A stretch of DNA of 64,000 nucleotides from Mycobacterium gordonae. GTDB taxonomy: Bacteria; Actinomycetota; Actinomycetes; Mycobacteriales; Mycobacteriaceae. Where the stretch lies: NCBI RefSeq assembly GCF_002101675.1, contig NZ_LQOY01000241.1:1-64000 (forward strand), written 5' to 3'. How positions within the stretch are numbered: the first letter of the stretch is position 1; each line of letters begins with the position of its first letter. The notes beneath the pieces were generated by a model. It was not told the origin of the DNA. It saw only the letters and a program-made list of their open reading frames with translations, and did not search any database. A program made the position numbers and the translations under genes. Below, in pieces: positions 17,860-26,514 of this stretch.

Positions 17860-19713
17860 CGGCACTGGCTCGTAGAGTTCGGCGAGGCGGTCTGCGACTT
17901 TGTCGATGACCACCTTGCGGCGCAGCTTCATGCTCGGCGTCAGGTCGCCGGCTTCGATCGACAGTTCCCGGTCGAGGATCGCGAATTTCTTGATCTGCTC
18001 CCAGCGGTTCAACTCCGAGTTCAGCGCGTCGATGTAGCCCGCTATCAACTCGCGGGTCCGCTCGTCACGGGCGATTTCGGCGAAAGATCTGCCGGACAGG
18101 CCGTGCTTCCCGGCCCAGTCGGTGATGGCCTCACTGTCCAGCGTGACCAGCGCCACGCAGTACGGCTTGGACTCGCCGATCACGATGAGTTCGCCCGCAT
18201 ACGGACAGAGACCTTTGAATCTCACCTCGATCGCCGACGGTGCCACATACTTGCCTTGCGAGGTTTTGAACATGTCTTTCTTGCGGTCGGTGATGCGCAG
18301 GAAGCCGTCGGAGTCAATCTCACCGATGTCGCCGGTGCGGAACCAGCCGTCCTCGTCGAGCGCCTCGGCGGTCGCGTCCGGCAGGTCGTGGTAGGAGGTC
18401 ATCACACCCGGCCCGCGCAGCAGGATTTCGCCGTCGCCGGCGATTCTGACCTCGGTGGCCGGGAAGGGCCAACCGACCGTGCCGAATCGATAAGCGTTGG
18501 GACGGTTGATGAATGACGCTGCCGCCGTCTCGGTCAGTCCGTAGCCTTCGAGCACCACGATGCCGACCGCGTCGAACCACTGGGCGACGTTTCGGTCCAG
18601 TTTGGCAGCGGCGGAGACGAAAAACCGGACCCGTCCACCGAAGCGCTCCCGGATGGTGGAGAACACCAGCCGATCCGCCAGCCGGTAGGCCACCGATGAC
18701 GCTAACGACGGTTTCTGTCCTGCTTGCCGGGCTTCCGACACTTTCAGCCCGACCGCGATGGCCCAATCGAAGATCTTCTTCTTCACCCCGCCCTGCTCGC
18801 CGACCATGCTGACGATGCGGGCGTGCGCCTTCTCGAAGATGCGCGGTGCCGCGCCCATGACGGTGGGGCGCACGGCCGCCAGGTTGTCGACGATGCGTTC
18901 GACTCGGCCGTCGATGGCGGTGGGAAATCCGATCTGCAGTGGCAGCGCCAGCATCACCTTGCCGAACGAGTGGGCCAGCGGCAACCACAGGAAGTTAAGG
19001 TCATCAGGCCCAAGGACATTGAGTGCGTCAATGGCCGCCGCGGTATAGGTCCAGGACTCGTGAGTCAGCCGCACGCCCTTGGGCCGTCCGGTGGTCCCGG
19101 AGGTGTAGATGAGGCTGGCGAGCCGGTGCGGGCCGACATCTGCGATCCTGGCATCGACGGCGCCGGGAGAGTCGATCAGCAATTGCCGGCCCCGTTGCTC
19201 GAGTTCGTCGAGGGTCAGTACCCAGTCACCGTCACCACCGCCGTCGATGATCACGACCTTGCTCACGTCGTTCAGTTCGTTGCGATGTTCGAGCAGTTTG
19301 TCGACCTGGGCCTGATTTTCGGCGACCACCACCCGGCTTCCCGAGTTTGCGACGATGTACGCCACGTCGGTGGCATTGGTGGTCGGATAGACGGTCGTGG
19401 TCGCGGCTCCCGCGCACATCACGGCGAAGTCGACAAGCACCCACTCGTAGCGTGTCGAAGACGCGAGCGCGACCCGGTCCTCCGGCGCAATTCCCAAGGT
19501 GATCAGCCCGGCGGCGATGTTCTGCACGCGCTCGTCGACCTGTTGCCACGTCACGCTCTCCCAGCCGTCGCCGCGAGGGTAGCGAAACGCTTCCGCGTGC
19601 GGTGTGGCCGCGACGCGACTGCGAAACAGGTGCGCCACCGAGGGGGCGCGATGCTCGATCTTGCTGAGGTCCGGCCTCTCCATTGAGGCTAGCGGTGTGT
19701 TCATGGCGCTCAT
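17848..19713 (-). CDS. Long-chain fatty acid-CoA ligase (FadD15-like)
   Basis: 621 residues, full length for AMP-binding long-chain acyl-CoA synthetases. The P-loop motif is YTSGTTGRPKG. The downstream blocks GYGLTETAA, RTGDIG and ITDRKKDMFKTSQGKYVAP are complete, and the C-terminal Lys region follows (GDLTPSMKLRRK). It activates fatty acids to acyl-CoA via acyl-AMP. With a DosR box 58 bp upstream and two acyltransferases nearby, it likely feeds triacylglycerol or wax-ester storage in hypoxia. The start is ATG 19713 or 19704. Confidence 0.92.
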   Translation of the reverse strand: MSAMNTPLASMERPDLSKIEHRAPSVAHLFRSRVAATPHAEAFRYPRGDGWESVTWQQVDERVQNIAAGLITLGIAPEDRVALASSTRYEWVLVDFAVMCAGAATTTVYPTTNATDVAYIVANSGSRVVVAENQAQVDKLLEHRNELNDVSKVVIIDGGGDGDWVLTLDELEQRGRQLLIDSPGAVDARIADVGPHRLASLIYTSGTTGRPKGVRLTHESWTYTAAAIDALNVLGPDDLNFLWLPLAHSFGKVMLALPLQIGFPTAIDGRVERIVDNLAAVRPTVMGAAPRIFEKAHARIVSMVGEQGGVKKKIFDWAIAVGLKVSEARQAGQKPSLASSVAYRLADRLVFSTIRERFGGRVRFFVSAAAKLDRNVAQWFDAVGIVVLEGYGLTETAAASFINRPNAYRFGTVGWPFPATEVRIAGDGEILLRGPGVMTSYHDLPDATAEALDEDGWFRTGDIGEIDSDGFLRITDRKKDMFKTSQGKYVAPSAIEVRFKGLCPYAGELIVIGESKPYCVALVTLDSEAITDWAGKHGLSGRSFAEIARDERTRELIAGYIDALNSELNRWEQIKKFAILDRELSIEAGDLTPSMKLRRKVVIDKVADRLAELYEPVPAGT

Positions 19714-19770
19714 CCGTGCTTTCCGGGCCGAATACAGTCATCCGACGTTACGACCCGGACACCGGCCACA

Positions 19771-19790
19771 CGAGTGACTTAAGTCCCTTA
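19771..19790. promoter_or_regulatory. DosR box in the fadD/hydrolase divergent region
   Basis: The core GTGACTTAAGTCCC matches the 14-base DosR core at 13 positions. It lies 58 bp upstream of the fadD start. It is the strongest of the three sites in this spacer. Confidence 0.75.
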
Positions 19791-19838
19791 ACGCTTGGTC
19801 ATCCGTCCCCATTGCTCCCACGGAGACGCCCATTGCGA

Positions 19839-19858
19839 GTCAAGGACTTTCGTTACCT
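19839..19858. promoter_or_regulatory. Candidate secondary DosR box
   Basis: A core resembling AGGACTTTCGTTACC, with about 12 of 20 matches. Its left half is good and its right half poor. It is immediately before the site at 19861-19880, as in tandem DosR promoters. Confidence 0.4.
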
Positions 19859-19860
19859 CG

Positions 19861-19880
19861 GGTGGGTCCTAGGTCCCTAC
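19861..19880. promoter_or_regulatory. Candidate DosR box upstream of the 19913 gene
   Basis: The core GGGTCCTAGGTCCC is a near-palindrome fitting GGGNCNNNNGNCCC at all but one position. It ends 32 bp before the ATG at 19913. Confidence 0.6.
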
Positions 19881-19912
19881 GCAGCGCCGTGGTGAGGTGT
19901 TAGCGTGCCGCC

Positions 19913-21163
19913 ATGACGATGCCCACCAGTAGCGAGCCCCGGCGCCCAGGAGCTTCCGTGTGGAGCGCACCGGCCGTCAGCGGGTTGGTCGGCGCCGCTG
20001 CGCCGTTCATGCACACCGGGCAGTACCTGGCCCAATCCTGGCGGGACTATCTCGGTCAACCGTCCGATGAGCTTCCGATCGCGCGGCCGACCATGGCACT
20101 GGCGGCCCAAGCCTTCCGCGACGAAGTCGTCCTGATGGGTCTGAAGGCCCGCCGTCCAGTCAGTCGGCCTGACGTGTTCGACCGCATCACGCGCGAGGTG
20201 CTGGCCGGACTCGAGTTCTACGGCGACCGGGGATGGTTGGACAAGCCGGAGGGGTTCTTCGTCAAGCCGCCGGCGGCCTCCGACGTCACTGTCCGAAAGG
20301 TGAAGGGCCGCAGGCGGTCCTTCTATCGCATCTTCTTCACCAGTGGGTACACGCCGCATCCAGGTGAACCCGGTGTCCAGCGGTGGCAGAGCTATAGCGC
20401 AAACGACCGTGAGTATGCACTGCTGCTGCGGCACACGCAACCACGGCCCTGGCTGGTGTGTGTACACGGCACCGAGATGGGCCGCGCCGCACTCGATCTC
20501 GCCTTGTTCCGGGCCTGGAAATTGCACGACGAGCTCGGCCTCAATGTGGTGATGCCCGTTCTGCCCATGCACGGGCCCCGTGCGCGCGGCCTGCCCAAGG
20601 GCGCCGTGTTTCCCGGCGAGGACGTGCTTGACGACGTCCATGCGACAGCCCAGGCGGTATGGGATATCCGCCGCCTGCTGTCCTGGATTCGGTTGCAGGA
20701 GCCCGATTCCCGGATCGGCTTGAACAGTCTGTCGCTGGGCGGTTACATCGCCTCGCTGGTCGCGAGCCTGGAAGACGGCCTCACCTGCGCGATACTCGGC
20801 GTCCCGGTCGCTGACCTGGTCGACGTGCTGGGCCGGCACTCGGGTCTTGGTCATGACGATCCCCGTCGAGACACCATGCGACTGGCCGAACCCATCGGCC
20901 GGATGGTGTCGCCGCTGTCGCTGACGCCGCGGGTGCCGATGCAGGGCCGTTTCATCTATGCGGGCGTCGCCGACCGCCTCGTGCATCCCCGCGAGCAGGT
21001 CAATCGGCTCTGGAAGCATTGGGGAAAGCCCGAAATCGTCTGGTATCCCGGCGGTCACACCGGATTCTTCCGCTCCCAACCGGTGCAGCGGTTCGTGTGG
21101 GAGGCGCTGCAGCAGTCGGGTCTGCTGGACGGGCCTGCGAAGCTGCGTGCCCGTCCCGCCTAG
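19913..21163 (+). CDS. Alpha/beta hydrolase family protein
   Basis: 416 residues starting at ATG 19913 (ATG 19919 is possible). The fold is recognisable from VCVHGTEMGRA (oxyanion strand), the elbow GLNSLSLGGYIASL (nucleophile Ser in LSLGG), and the end block WYPGGHTGFFRS, which supplies His. It has a long N-terminal region of about 170 residues. Known of the fold: esterase or lipase chemistry. DosR boxes upstream and the WS/DGAT gene 13 bp downstream suggest a role in storage-lipid turnover, but the substrate is not known. Confidence 0.82.
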   Translation: MTMPTSSEPRRPGASVWSAPAVSGLVGAAAPFMHTGQYLAQSWRDYLGQPSDELPIARPTMALAAQAFRDEVVLMGLKARRPVSRPDVFDRITREVLAGLEFYGDRGWLDKPEGFFVKPPAASDVTVRKVKGRRRSFYRIFFTSGYTPHPGEPGVQRWQSYSANDREYALLLRHTQPRPWLVCVHGTEMGRAALDLALFRAWKLHDELGLNVVMPVLPMHGPRARGLPKGAVFPGEDVLDDVHATAQAVWDIRRLLSWIRLQEPDSRIGLNSLSLGGYIASLVASLEDGLTCAILGVPVADLVDVLGRHSGLGHDDPRRDTMRLAEPIGRMVSPLSLTPRVPMQGRFIYAGVADRLVHPREQVNRLWKHWGKPEIVWYPGGHTGFFRSQPVQRFVWEALQQSGLLDGPAKLRARPA

Positions 21164-21176
21164 ATTCCGGGGCGAG

Positions 21177-22586
21177 ATGAACGTGCTCAGCCCGCTGGAC
21201 GCGGCGATGATGACCGCGGAACTGCTGTCCAGCCCCATGCATGTGGGCGTGGTGCTGATTTTGTCGCCGCCGCCGGACGCCGGTCCCGATTACCTCGACG
21301 GTCTGTATGCGTCGGCGCTCGCGGGTGACCAACCGATCGATGCGCGGCTTCGCCGGTTTCCGCACCGCGGTGTTGACACCGGGGGACTCTGGGTATGGCG
21401 CGAACTCGACTCCGTCGACCTGAACCACCATTGCCGTCGCCGGACGGTGTCTGCGGCCACCGGTGGTTTGTGGCAGTTGATCGGCCAATTGGACGCACAG
21501 CGCTTGGACCGGTCACGTCCGATGTGGATGTCGTACCTGATCGACGGACTCGAGGAGGGCCGCTTCGCCTTCTACGTCAAAGTGCATCACACCGTCATCG
21601 ACGGGGTCGCGGGCCTGGGCATGATCACCGACGCGTTGAGCGCAGACCCGGCCAGACGTTCGATGCCTCCGTTCTACGCCGACCGGGGTGCGGTACCCAA
21701 GCCGTCCGGCGCCTCGGGCGCACTGCTGCCCGAGCTGACGGCACCGCTGCGGTGGGCGGTCACGGCGGTAGTGTCCAGCGTCAGGTTGATCGAGCGCGTG
21801 GTGACGGGGGAGGTGGCGACGGTGACCGGCAGCCTGTTCGGGCGCGTGACCACGCTGCCGTTCGGTGCTCCCTACACCCGCTTCAACGGCCGGCTGGGAA
21901 CCGCGCGAGTAGTCAGCGCGGGCAGTTGGCCGCGCAGTCGCATCCACGCCATCCAGGAGGCGGCCGGGGTCAGTGCCAACGAGGTCATCACCGCGATGCT
22001 GGCCGGCGCTGTGCGCCAATGGCTCAGTGAGCGCGATGAGCTGCCTGAGCGGTCCCTGGTGGCAGCGTGCCCCATCACCGTGCGTCGCCGCGACAGTCCT
22101 TCGGCGAAAGAATTGGCCGGCAACCTGTTCGGCCTGTGGTTGTGCCCGCTGGGCACCGATCTGGACGATCCGATCGCCCGACTGCGGCTGATTCACCGCT
22201 CCATGGCGGCCGGAAAACGTTGGGTGGCCAGTCGAGGATCGGCGGCCTCACTGCTGACCAACGCGGGAAGCGTTGCCGCGACGGTGATTCCGCCGCTGCT
22301 GCCGATACCGCGGCAGAGCCGTACCGGATACAACCTGCCGATTTCGCATGTGCCCGGACCGCGCACCGAGATGTACTTCAACGGCGCCCATGTCGACGAG
22401 ATCTATCCGGTATCGACGGTTTACGACGGTCAGGGCGTCAACGTGACGACGTGCTCCTACGCCGACCGGATCGGATTCGGTTTCGTCGCGGGTGCTGACG
22501 TGATGCCCGACATCGAGGCGTTGCTACCGCTGACCGACGCGTGCCTGGCCGAACTCGAAGCCGCCGTGGGCACCTGCTCCCGGTGA
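21177..22586 (+). CDS. Wax ester synthase/diacylglycerol acyltransferase (WS/DGAT)
   Basis: 469 residues, typical for the bifunctional WS/DGAT (Tgs) family. The start is ATG 21177, with GGGGCGAG before it. The N-terminal MNVLSPLDAAMMTAE block is typical. The catalytic HHxxxDG motif is intact as HHTVIDG (His137, His138, Asp142, Gly143). A late NLPISHVPGP block is also characteristic. It transfers acyl groups from acyl-CoA to diacylglycerol or long-chain alcohols at the inner membrane or lipid droplets. It is probably in an operon with the upstream hydrolase under DosR boxes. Confidence 0.93.
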   Translation: MNVLSPLDAAMMTAELLSSPMHVGVVLILSPPPDAGPDYLDGLYASALAGDQPIDARLRRFPHRGVDTGGLWVWRELDSVDLNHHCRRRTVSAATGGLWQLIGQLDAQRLDRSRPMWMSYLIDGLEEGRFAFYVKVHHTVIDGVAGLGMITDALSADPARRSMPPFYADRGAVPKPSGASGALLPELTAPLRWAVTAVVSSVRLIERVVTGEVATVTGSLFGRVTTLPFGAPYTRFNGRLGTARVVSAGSWPRSRIHAIQEAAGVSANEVITAMLAGAVRQWLSERDELPERSLVAACPITVRRRDSPSAKELAGNLFGLWLCPLGTDLDDPIARLRLIHRSMAAGKRWVASRGSAASLLTNAGSVAATVIPPLLPIPRQSRTGYNLPISHVPGPRTEMYFNGAHVDEIYPVSTVYDGQGVNVTTCSYADRIGFGFVAGADVMPDIEALLPLTDACLAELEAAVGTCSR

Positions 22587-22623
22587 GTGTCGACCCCAGG
22601 CATCTTTGCTAGGGCGGAAGCCA

Positions 22624-24282
22624 TCAATGCTGTCCGGGCGCCGGCAGATACCGCTCCTCGACGGCTTGGACGAGCTTGTAGCGGATCCGTTCCAGGTCGG
22701 CGGCGCGGTGTGCCTCCAGCTCGTCCTCCCAGGCGGCCACTCTTCCCGCCAGATCCCTATCGGTGATCGTGCCCTCGAGCCACCGCGAGAAGTCACCGCG
22801 TTCCAGATGGTATTCCAGCGCGCGCTGATCCAGATGTGTTACGGCAGTGCAGAAATCATGTAACGTCGCTGCCGGGGGGACCGGGAGGCCGGCGGGGCTG
22901 TGGAAATAGAACTGTCGATCCCGGGGCAAGCTGACATCGGCGTACTTGTGCCCGTGTCGGACATGGGTGGTCAGGCGGTCGGCAATGGTGAACAGACGGG
23001 CCGGGCCGGAGCCGAACTGCGCGGTGGCGCGCCGCCCGGAATCGATGTCGGCGGGGGTGGCCGGTGGCACTATGGTCAGCAGCACATCGCTGTTGTCAAT
23101 CTCTTTGGCGGGCAACGCCGCCGGGGCGAACGACGACAACACGTAGCCGCCGCGCCGAGTCCAGTGCGCGTGTTCCTCGGCGCCGAGCAGGTGAGCCTCG
23201 TCGTAGATCACCCAGTGGGGGAATCCGTGCTGTTCCCGGTAGGCCTCGGCCGTCAGCCGCAACCGGTGCATGTAATCACTCTTACTCGCCTCGGCAAGTC
23301 CCGACATATCCACGACGATGCTGGACTGCGGGCGCAGTGCGCTCACCAGATCAGCCGGCTCGGGAAGGTGCTGGCCGGCGTCGACCATCTGCACCTGACT
23401 GAGTTCCTGCAGATGAATGTGGTCACCTTCCGGATCGAGCAGCAGCACACAGTAATTGGCCAGAATCCAGCGCTCGGCCAGTAACCCGACCAGATGGCTC
23501 TTCCCGGATGCCGCGGGGCCGGTGATGACCACACGGCCCTGGCTTCCCGGAATCCGCGTCGGTGTCGCGTCGTCGAAGGTGCCGATCTCGACCCACCGCC
23601 GCGGCGGGCACCATCGTTGTACCCCAGTGAGATAGGGACCCGCGAGCAGTTCGGCCACACCCGTCCCGTTCGGCTTTTCCAGGGTGAGGTCCGCGCACCG
23701 GCGCACCGACGACACAGCGTTGCTGACCGCCACGCCGATCTCGGCGACACCGAAAAGTGCCAAATCGTTTTCAGCGTCTCCCACCGCCACGGTGTTGTGG
23801 GGCGACAGGTTCATCGCTGCCAGCATGGCGGCAAGCCCGGTGCCTTTGGTGACACCCGCCGGCAGCACCATGAGCGCGGAGCGGTTTCGGATGATCTGGT
23901 AGTCCAGACCCAGTTCGCCGATCAGGTCGACGACAACCGGGGTGTGCTGACCGTCGATCGCGAGGATGACTTCGCCGCGGCGGTACGGAATGCCCCGGTC
24001 GGCCAGAGCCGGGGCGAGACCGCCGTCCACCGGCGCGGTCAGCGCGCGACTGTGTCCGTCGATGACGGTAACCGCTCCGTTTTCCAGCAACATCGCGTCC
24101 ACGTAGTCCGCCAACTGCGGGAATTCCTGACGCAGTTCGGCGTAGATGCGACCCGAAACGAGCACGATCGCCAGCCCGTTTCGCCGGGCCTCTTCGATCG
24201 CCGACAGGGCTTCCGGTGCCAGGCGTCCGGCCGATGTCAGGGTGCCGTCCAGATCCAGCGCGACCACTTTGAAGAATGTCAC
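22624..24282 (-). CDS. Fusion protein: HAD-family phosphatase plus P-loop ATPase
   Basis: 552 residues in two parts. Residues 1-225 are a Cof-type HAD hydrolase (DLDGTL with the nucleophile Asp, VLVSGRIYA, and VAVGDAENDLALF near 190). Residues about 245-480 are an NTPase with Walker A GPAASGKSHL and Walker B WVIYDEAH, resembling HerA/AAA-like conserved ATPases. The C-terminus is a charged helical tail. The start overlaps the upstream WS/DGAT stop by 4 bp, so the two are translationally coupled. Function is unknown; the HAD half suggests a sugar- or glycerol-phosphate substrate. It is the least understood gene in the lipid cluster. Confidence 0.8.
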   Translation of the reverse strand: MTFFKVVALDLDGTLTSAGRLAPEALSAIEEARRNGLAIVLVSGRIYAELRQEFPQLADYVDAMLLENGAVTVIDGHSRALTAPVDGGLAPALADRGIPYRRGEVILAIDGQHTPVVVDLIGELGLDYQIIRNRSALMVLPAGVTKGTGLAAMLAAMNLSPHNTVAVGDAENDLALFGVAEIGVAVSNAVSSVRRCADLTLEKPNGTGVAELLAGPYLTGVQRWCPPRRWVEIGTFDDATPTRIPGSQGRVVITGPAASGKSHLVGLLAERWILANYCVLLLDPEGDHIHLQELSQVQMVDAGQHLPEPADLVSALRPQSSIVVDMSGLAEASKSDYMHRLRLTAEAYREQHGFPHWVIYDEAHLLGAEEHAHWTRRGGYVLSSFAPAALPAKEIDNSDVLLTIVPPATPADIDSGRRATAQFGSGPARLFTIADRLTTHVRHGHKYADVSLPRDRQFYFHSPAGLPVPPAATLHDFCTAVTHLDQRALEYHLERGDFSRWLEGTITDRDLAGRVAAWEDELEAHRAADLERIRYKLVQAVEERYLPAPGQH

Positions 24283-25688
24283 GGCCGCGTGCCCGATGAC
24301 CGAGAGCCGGAACGGGAGGGTCGGCGCACACGTTTCGTCCGCGACCGCCGCCGTGCCAAGGCCCGCGCGAGCAGCCGTGCGACCCCGAGTTCGATGCCGC
24401 CGGCGATCTCGTCGGCGTCCGGCGGTCCGTCATTGTCGGCGGTGATGCCCAGCACCAGTTCGTCGACGTAGCTCAGGGTGCTGACGACGGTGCTCAGATG
24501 CCCCGGAGTGGACGGTATCGGCAACAGCATTTCCACGGGCCGGCCCAGCACCTGCAAGCGCTGACGCGGTCCGGGCACGTACGCGGCGAGTGTCACGACA
24601 CTGCGCTGAGGCAGCCGCATCAGCAGTCGAATGCTCCACGCGCTCAGCATGAACGGCAGGTGGTCTGTCAGCCCGTCCGAGGTGTGTGGGGCACCGTGGT
24701 GGTAAGGCCGGCTCTGCCTGGCGTGAACCAGGCGCAAGCGCTTCACCGGGTCCTTCTGTTCGACAGGCAGGTAGGGCAGCATCGCCGAGGCACGAATATC
24801 GATGCGATCCATCGGTTCTGGTGAGCCGACGGAGACGGGGATGAGGGTGCGCAGCGAATTGCGCCGCGGCTGCCGGCCGCGGCGCAGCAGTACCGCGCGA
24901 AAGCTGTCGGTGATGGCGGCGAGGGTGACGTCATTGCGGGTGACGCCGAAGACCTCACATACCGTGTCGACATCTTTGAGCGGTACCCGTACCGCGCTGT
25001 ATCCGCGGGTGTCGGCCACCGGCCCCTGGTGCTGCGTACCCGCGGCCGGATTGAGCAGGCCGGAGACGAACTGACCTGCCTCCCTGGCGGTTTGGCCGGC
25101 CATACCGGTCCCGGCCAGTGACGCCCGCCAGATCTCTCTGGCCCAAGTCAGCGGGTTGCCCTGGCCGACCGTAGGTTCGTTCGACGCCGCCGGCTCGGCG
25201 ACGCGAACCTCGTCGTCGGCGCCCGCGTCGGCGATACTGGTCAATATCCGGATCGTGGCGACCTCGTCGGCCAGACAATGGTGAATCTTCAGCAGTGCCG
25301 CCCATCGCCGTTCCGGAAGGCCGTCGATGATCCAGCACTCCCACAACGGATGGTCGCGATCCAGGCGGCGCTCCATGAGATCTGCGACCGTTCGAAACAA
25401 TGCCGCTTCGTCAGCGGGCTGCGGCACAACCGCCCAGCGCACATGGTGGGTGATGTCAAAGTTGTTGTCGGCGACTAGTTCCGGTGCGGCAACGTGTAAC
25501 GGGTGCTGGTGCACAAGCTGGGTCAACCGGGGAAGCCTGCCCAGGCGGTCCGACAGTGTGTCGACGAGTTCGTCGCGCCCGGGGCTGGGGCCGTCGATGA
25601 CGGCCAGCGCCCCGATCGCCAGACTCAGGTGCCGGTCGGCATCTTCTGCTTCGAGGAAACTGGCTTCCACGGTTGACAGGCGATCCAT
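24279..25688 (-). CDS. WS/DGAT-family acyltransferase with altered active-site motif
   Basis: 469 residues of the WS/DGAT family (N-terminal MDRLSTVEASFLEAED, late AAYVPGPRQRL block). The catalytic motif reads HHCLADE (His136, His137, Asp141). The two His and the Asp are kept, but the normally invariant Gly is Glu142. The activity may be altered or reduced. A candidate DosR box lies 59 bp upstream. It is translationally coupled to the HAD/P-loop gene. Known of the family: triacylglycerol or wax ester synthesis. Confidence 0.88.
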   Translation of the reverse strand: MDRLSTVEASFLEAEDADRHLSLAIGALAVIDGPSPGRDELVDTLSDRLGRLPRLTQLVHQHPLHVAAPELVADNNFDITHHVRWAVVPQPADEAALFRTVADLMERRLDRDHPLWECWIIDGLPERRWAALLKIHHCLADEVATIRILTSIADAGADDEVRVAEPAASNEPTVGQGNPLTWAREIWRASLAGTGMAGQTAREAGQFVSGLLNPAAGTQHQGPVADTRGYSAVRVPLKDVDTVCEVFGVTRNDVTLAAITDSFRAVLLRRGRQPRRNSLRTLIPVSVGSPEPMDRIDIRASAMLPYLPVEQKDPVKRLRLVHARQSRPYHHGAPHTSDGLTDHLPFMLSAWSIRLLMRLPQRSVVTLAAYVPGPRQRLQVLGRPVEMLLPIPSTPGHLSTVVSTLSYVDELVLGITADNDGPPDADEIAGGIELGVARLLARALARRRSRTKRVRRPSRSGSRSSGTRP

Positions 25689-25746
25689 TTGCGCGCACCT
25701 CCACGTCCGCTCCCGGCACCACTATCCGTGCCGCAACGCACGCTCG

Positions 25747-25766
25747 GTAGTGCCGTTGGTCCCAAA
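25747..25766. promoter_or_regulatory. Candidate DosR box in divergent spacer
   Basis: The core GTGCCGTTGGTCCC followed by AAA gives about 13 of 20 consensus matches. It lies between the divergent WS/DGAT gene (59 bp away) and the SRPBCC gene (52 bp away) and could serve both. Confidence 0.55.
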
Positions 25767-25817
25767 CGCCTGGCGCCGGACGATCTCGGAGCATTTCGGC
25801 GGCCCCGGCGAGGACCA

Positions 25818-26486
25818 ATGACCCTCGTGAACAGCAGCCACGCGGCGCAGACTGACATCATGACCACAATCAGGCGCATCGCGGAGGCGACCGCGTTAGT
25901 TGGCGCGCTCTACTGTGCGCGGCGTTACTACCGCAATTGGGGCACTACGAAAGCGGAAACTCAGATGCGGTTGCCCGGCGACGCCCTGGTCGGGGATCCG
26001 GTGATTCAGGTGACGGAGGCCGTCTACATCGACGCCCCGGCATCGGCGGTCTGGCCGCAACTGCAGAAGAATCCGTTCGGCTTCAGCGATGACGCCGACC
26101 CGCCACAGCCGTCGGGACCACAGCTCGCGGTGGGCGACGAGCTGCGCCTGACGCCCGCGGGGTGGATGGGCCTGGCCGATGGCGTGACCCTGACGGTCGA
26201 GGAAGTCGTTCCCGAGCAATACGTGGTCTTCCAAGCCAACCGAACCCATCCGAGCTGGAACGCGGTGTTGTCGTTCCACGTGCAGCCGCATTGGGAGGAC
26301 CGGGTGCGATTGCTCGCCCGAGCGAGGATCGCGTTACGTCACCCGGGTGAGATCTTTGCGATGGAACTGGCCAGGCCGGTAATCGCACTGGGCACCAGGG
26401 GATGGTTGCTCGGCACCAAGCACCGCGCGGAACGCACCGCAGCAGCGTCCGTCAATGCGGCCGTCTCGCCTTCTGAAAAGACCTGA
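25818..26486 (+). CDS. SRPBCC (polyketide cyclase/START-like) family protein
   Basis: 222 residues from ATG 25818; ATG 25860 would drop 14. An N-terminal hydrophobic segment (IAEATALVGALYCARRYY) may anchor it. The rest has SRPBCC features: VTEAVYIDAPASAVWPQL, LTVEEVVPEQYVVFQAN, and a final FAMELARPV helix. Such folds bind hydrophobic ligands. It is first in a plus-strand run with the M50 protease and two USPs, behind a candidate DosR box. Confidence 0.75.
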   Translation: MTLVNSSHAAQTDIMTTIRRIAEATALVGALYCARRYYRNWGTTKAETQMRLPGDALVGDPVIQVTEAVYIDAPASAVWPQLQKNPFGFSDDADPPQPSGPQLAVGDELRLTPAGWMGLADGVTLTVEEVVPEQYVVFQANRTHPSWNAVLSFHVQPHWEDRVRLLARARIALRHPGEIFAMELARPVIALGTRGWLLGTKHRAERTAAASVNAAVSPSEKT

Positions 26487-26514
26487 GCGGCAATGATTCT
26501 TGAGAGGTTCTACC

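Noticed and set aside
19877-21238. 453-residue minus-strand frame over the alpha/beta hydrolase gene
   Set aside because: The plus-strand frame has clear hydrolase motifs; the antisense product resembles nothing and would cover the DosR-type operator at 19861-19880.
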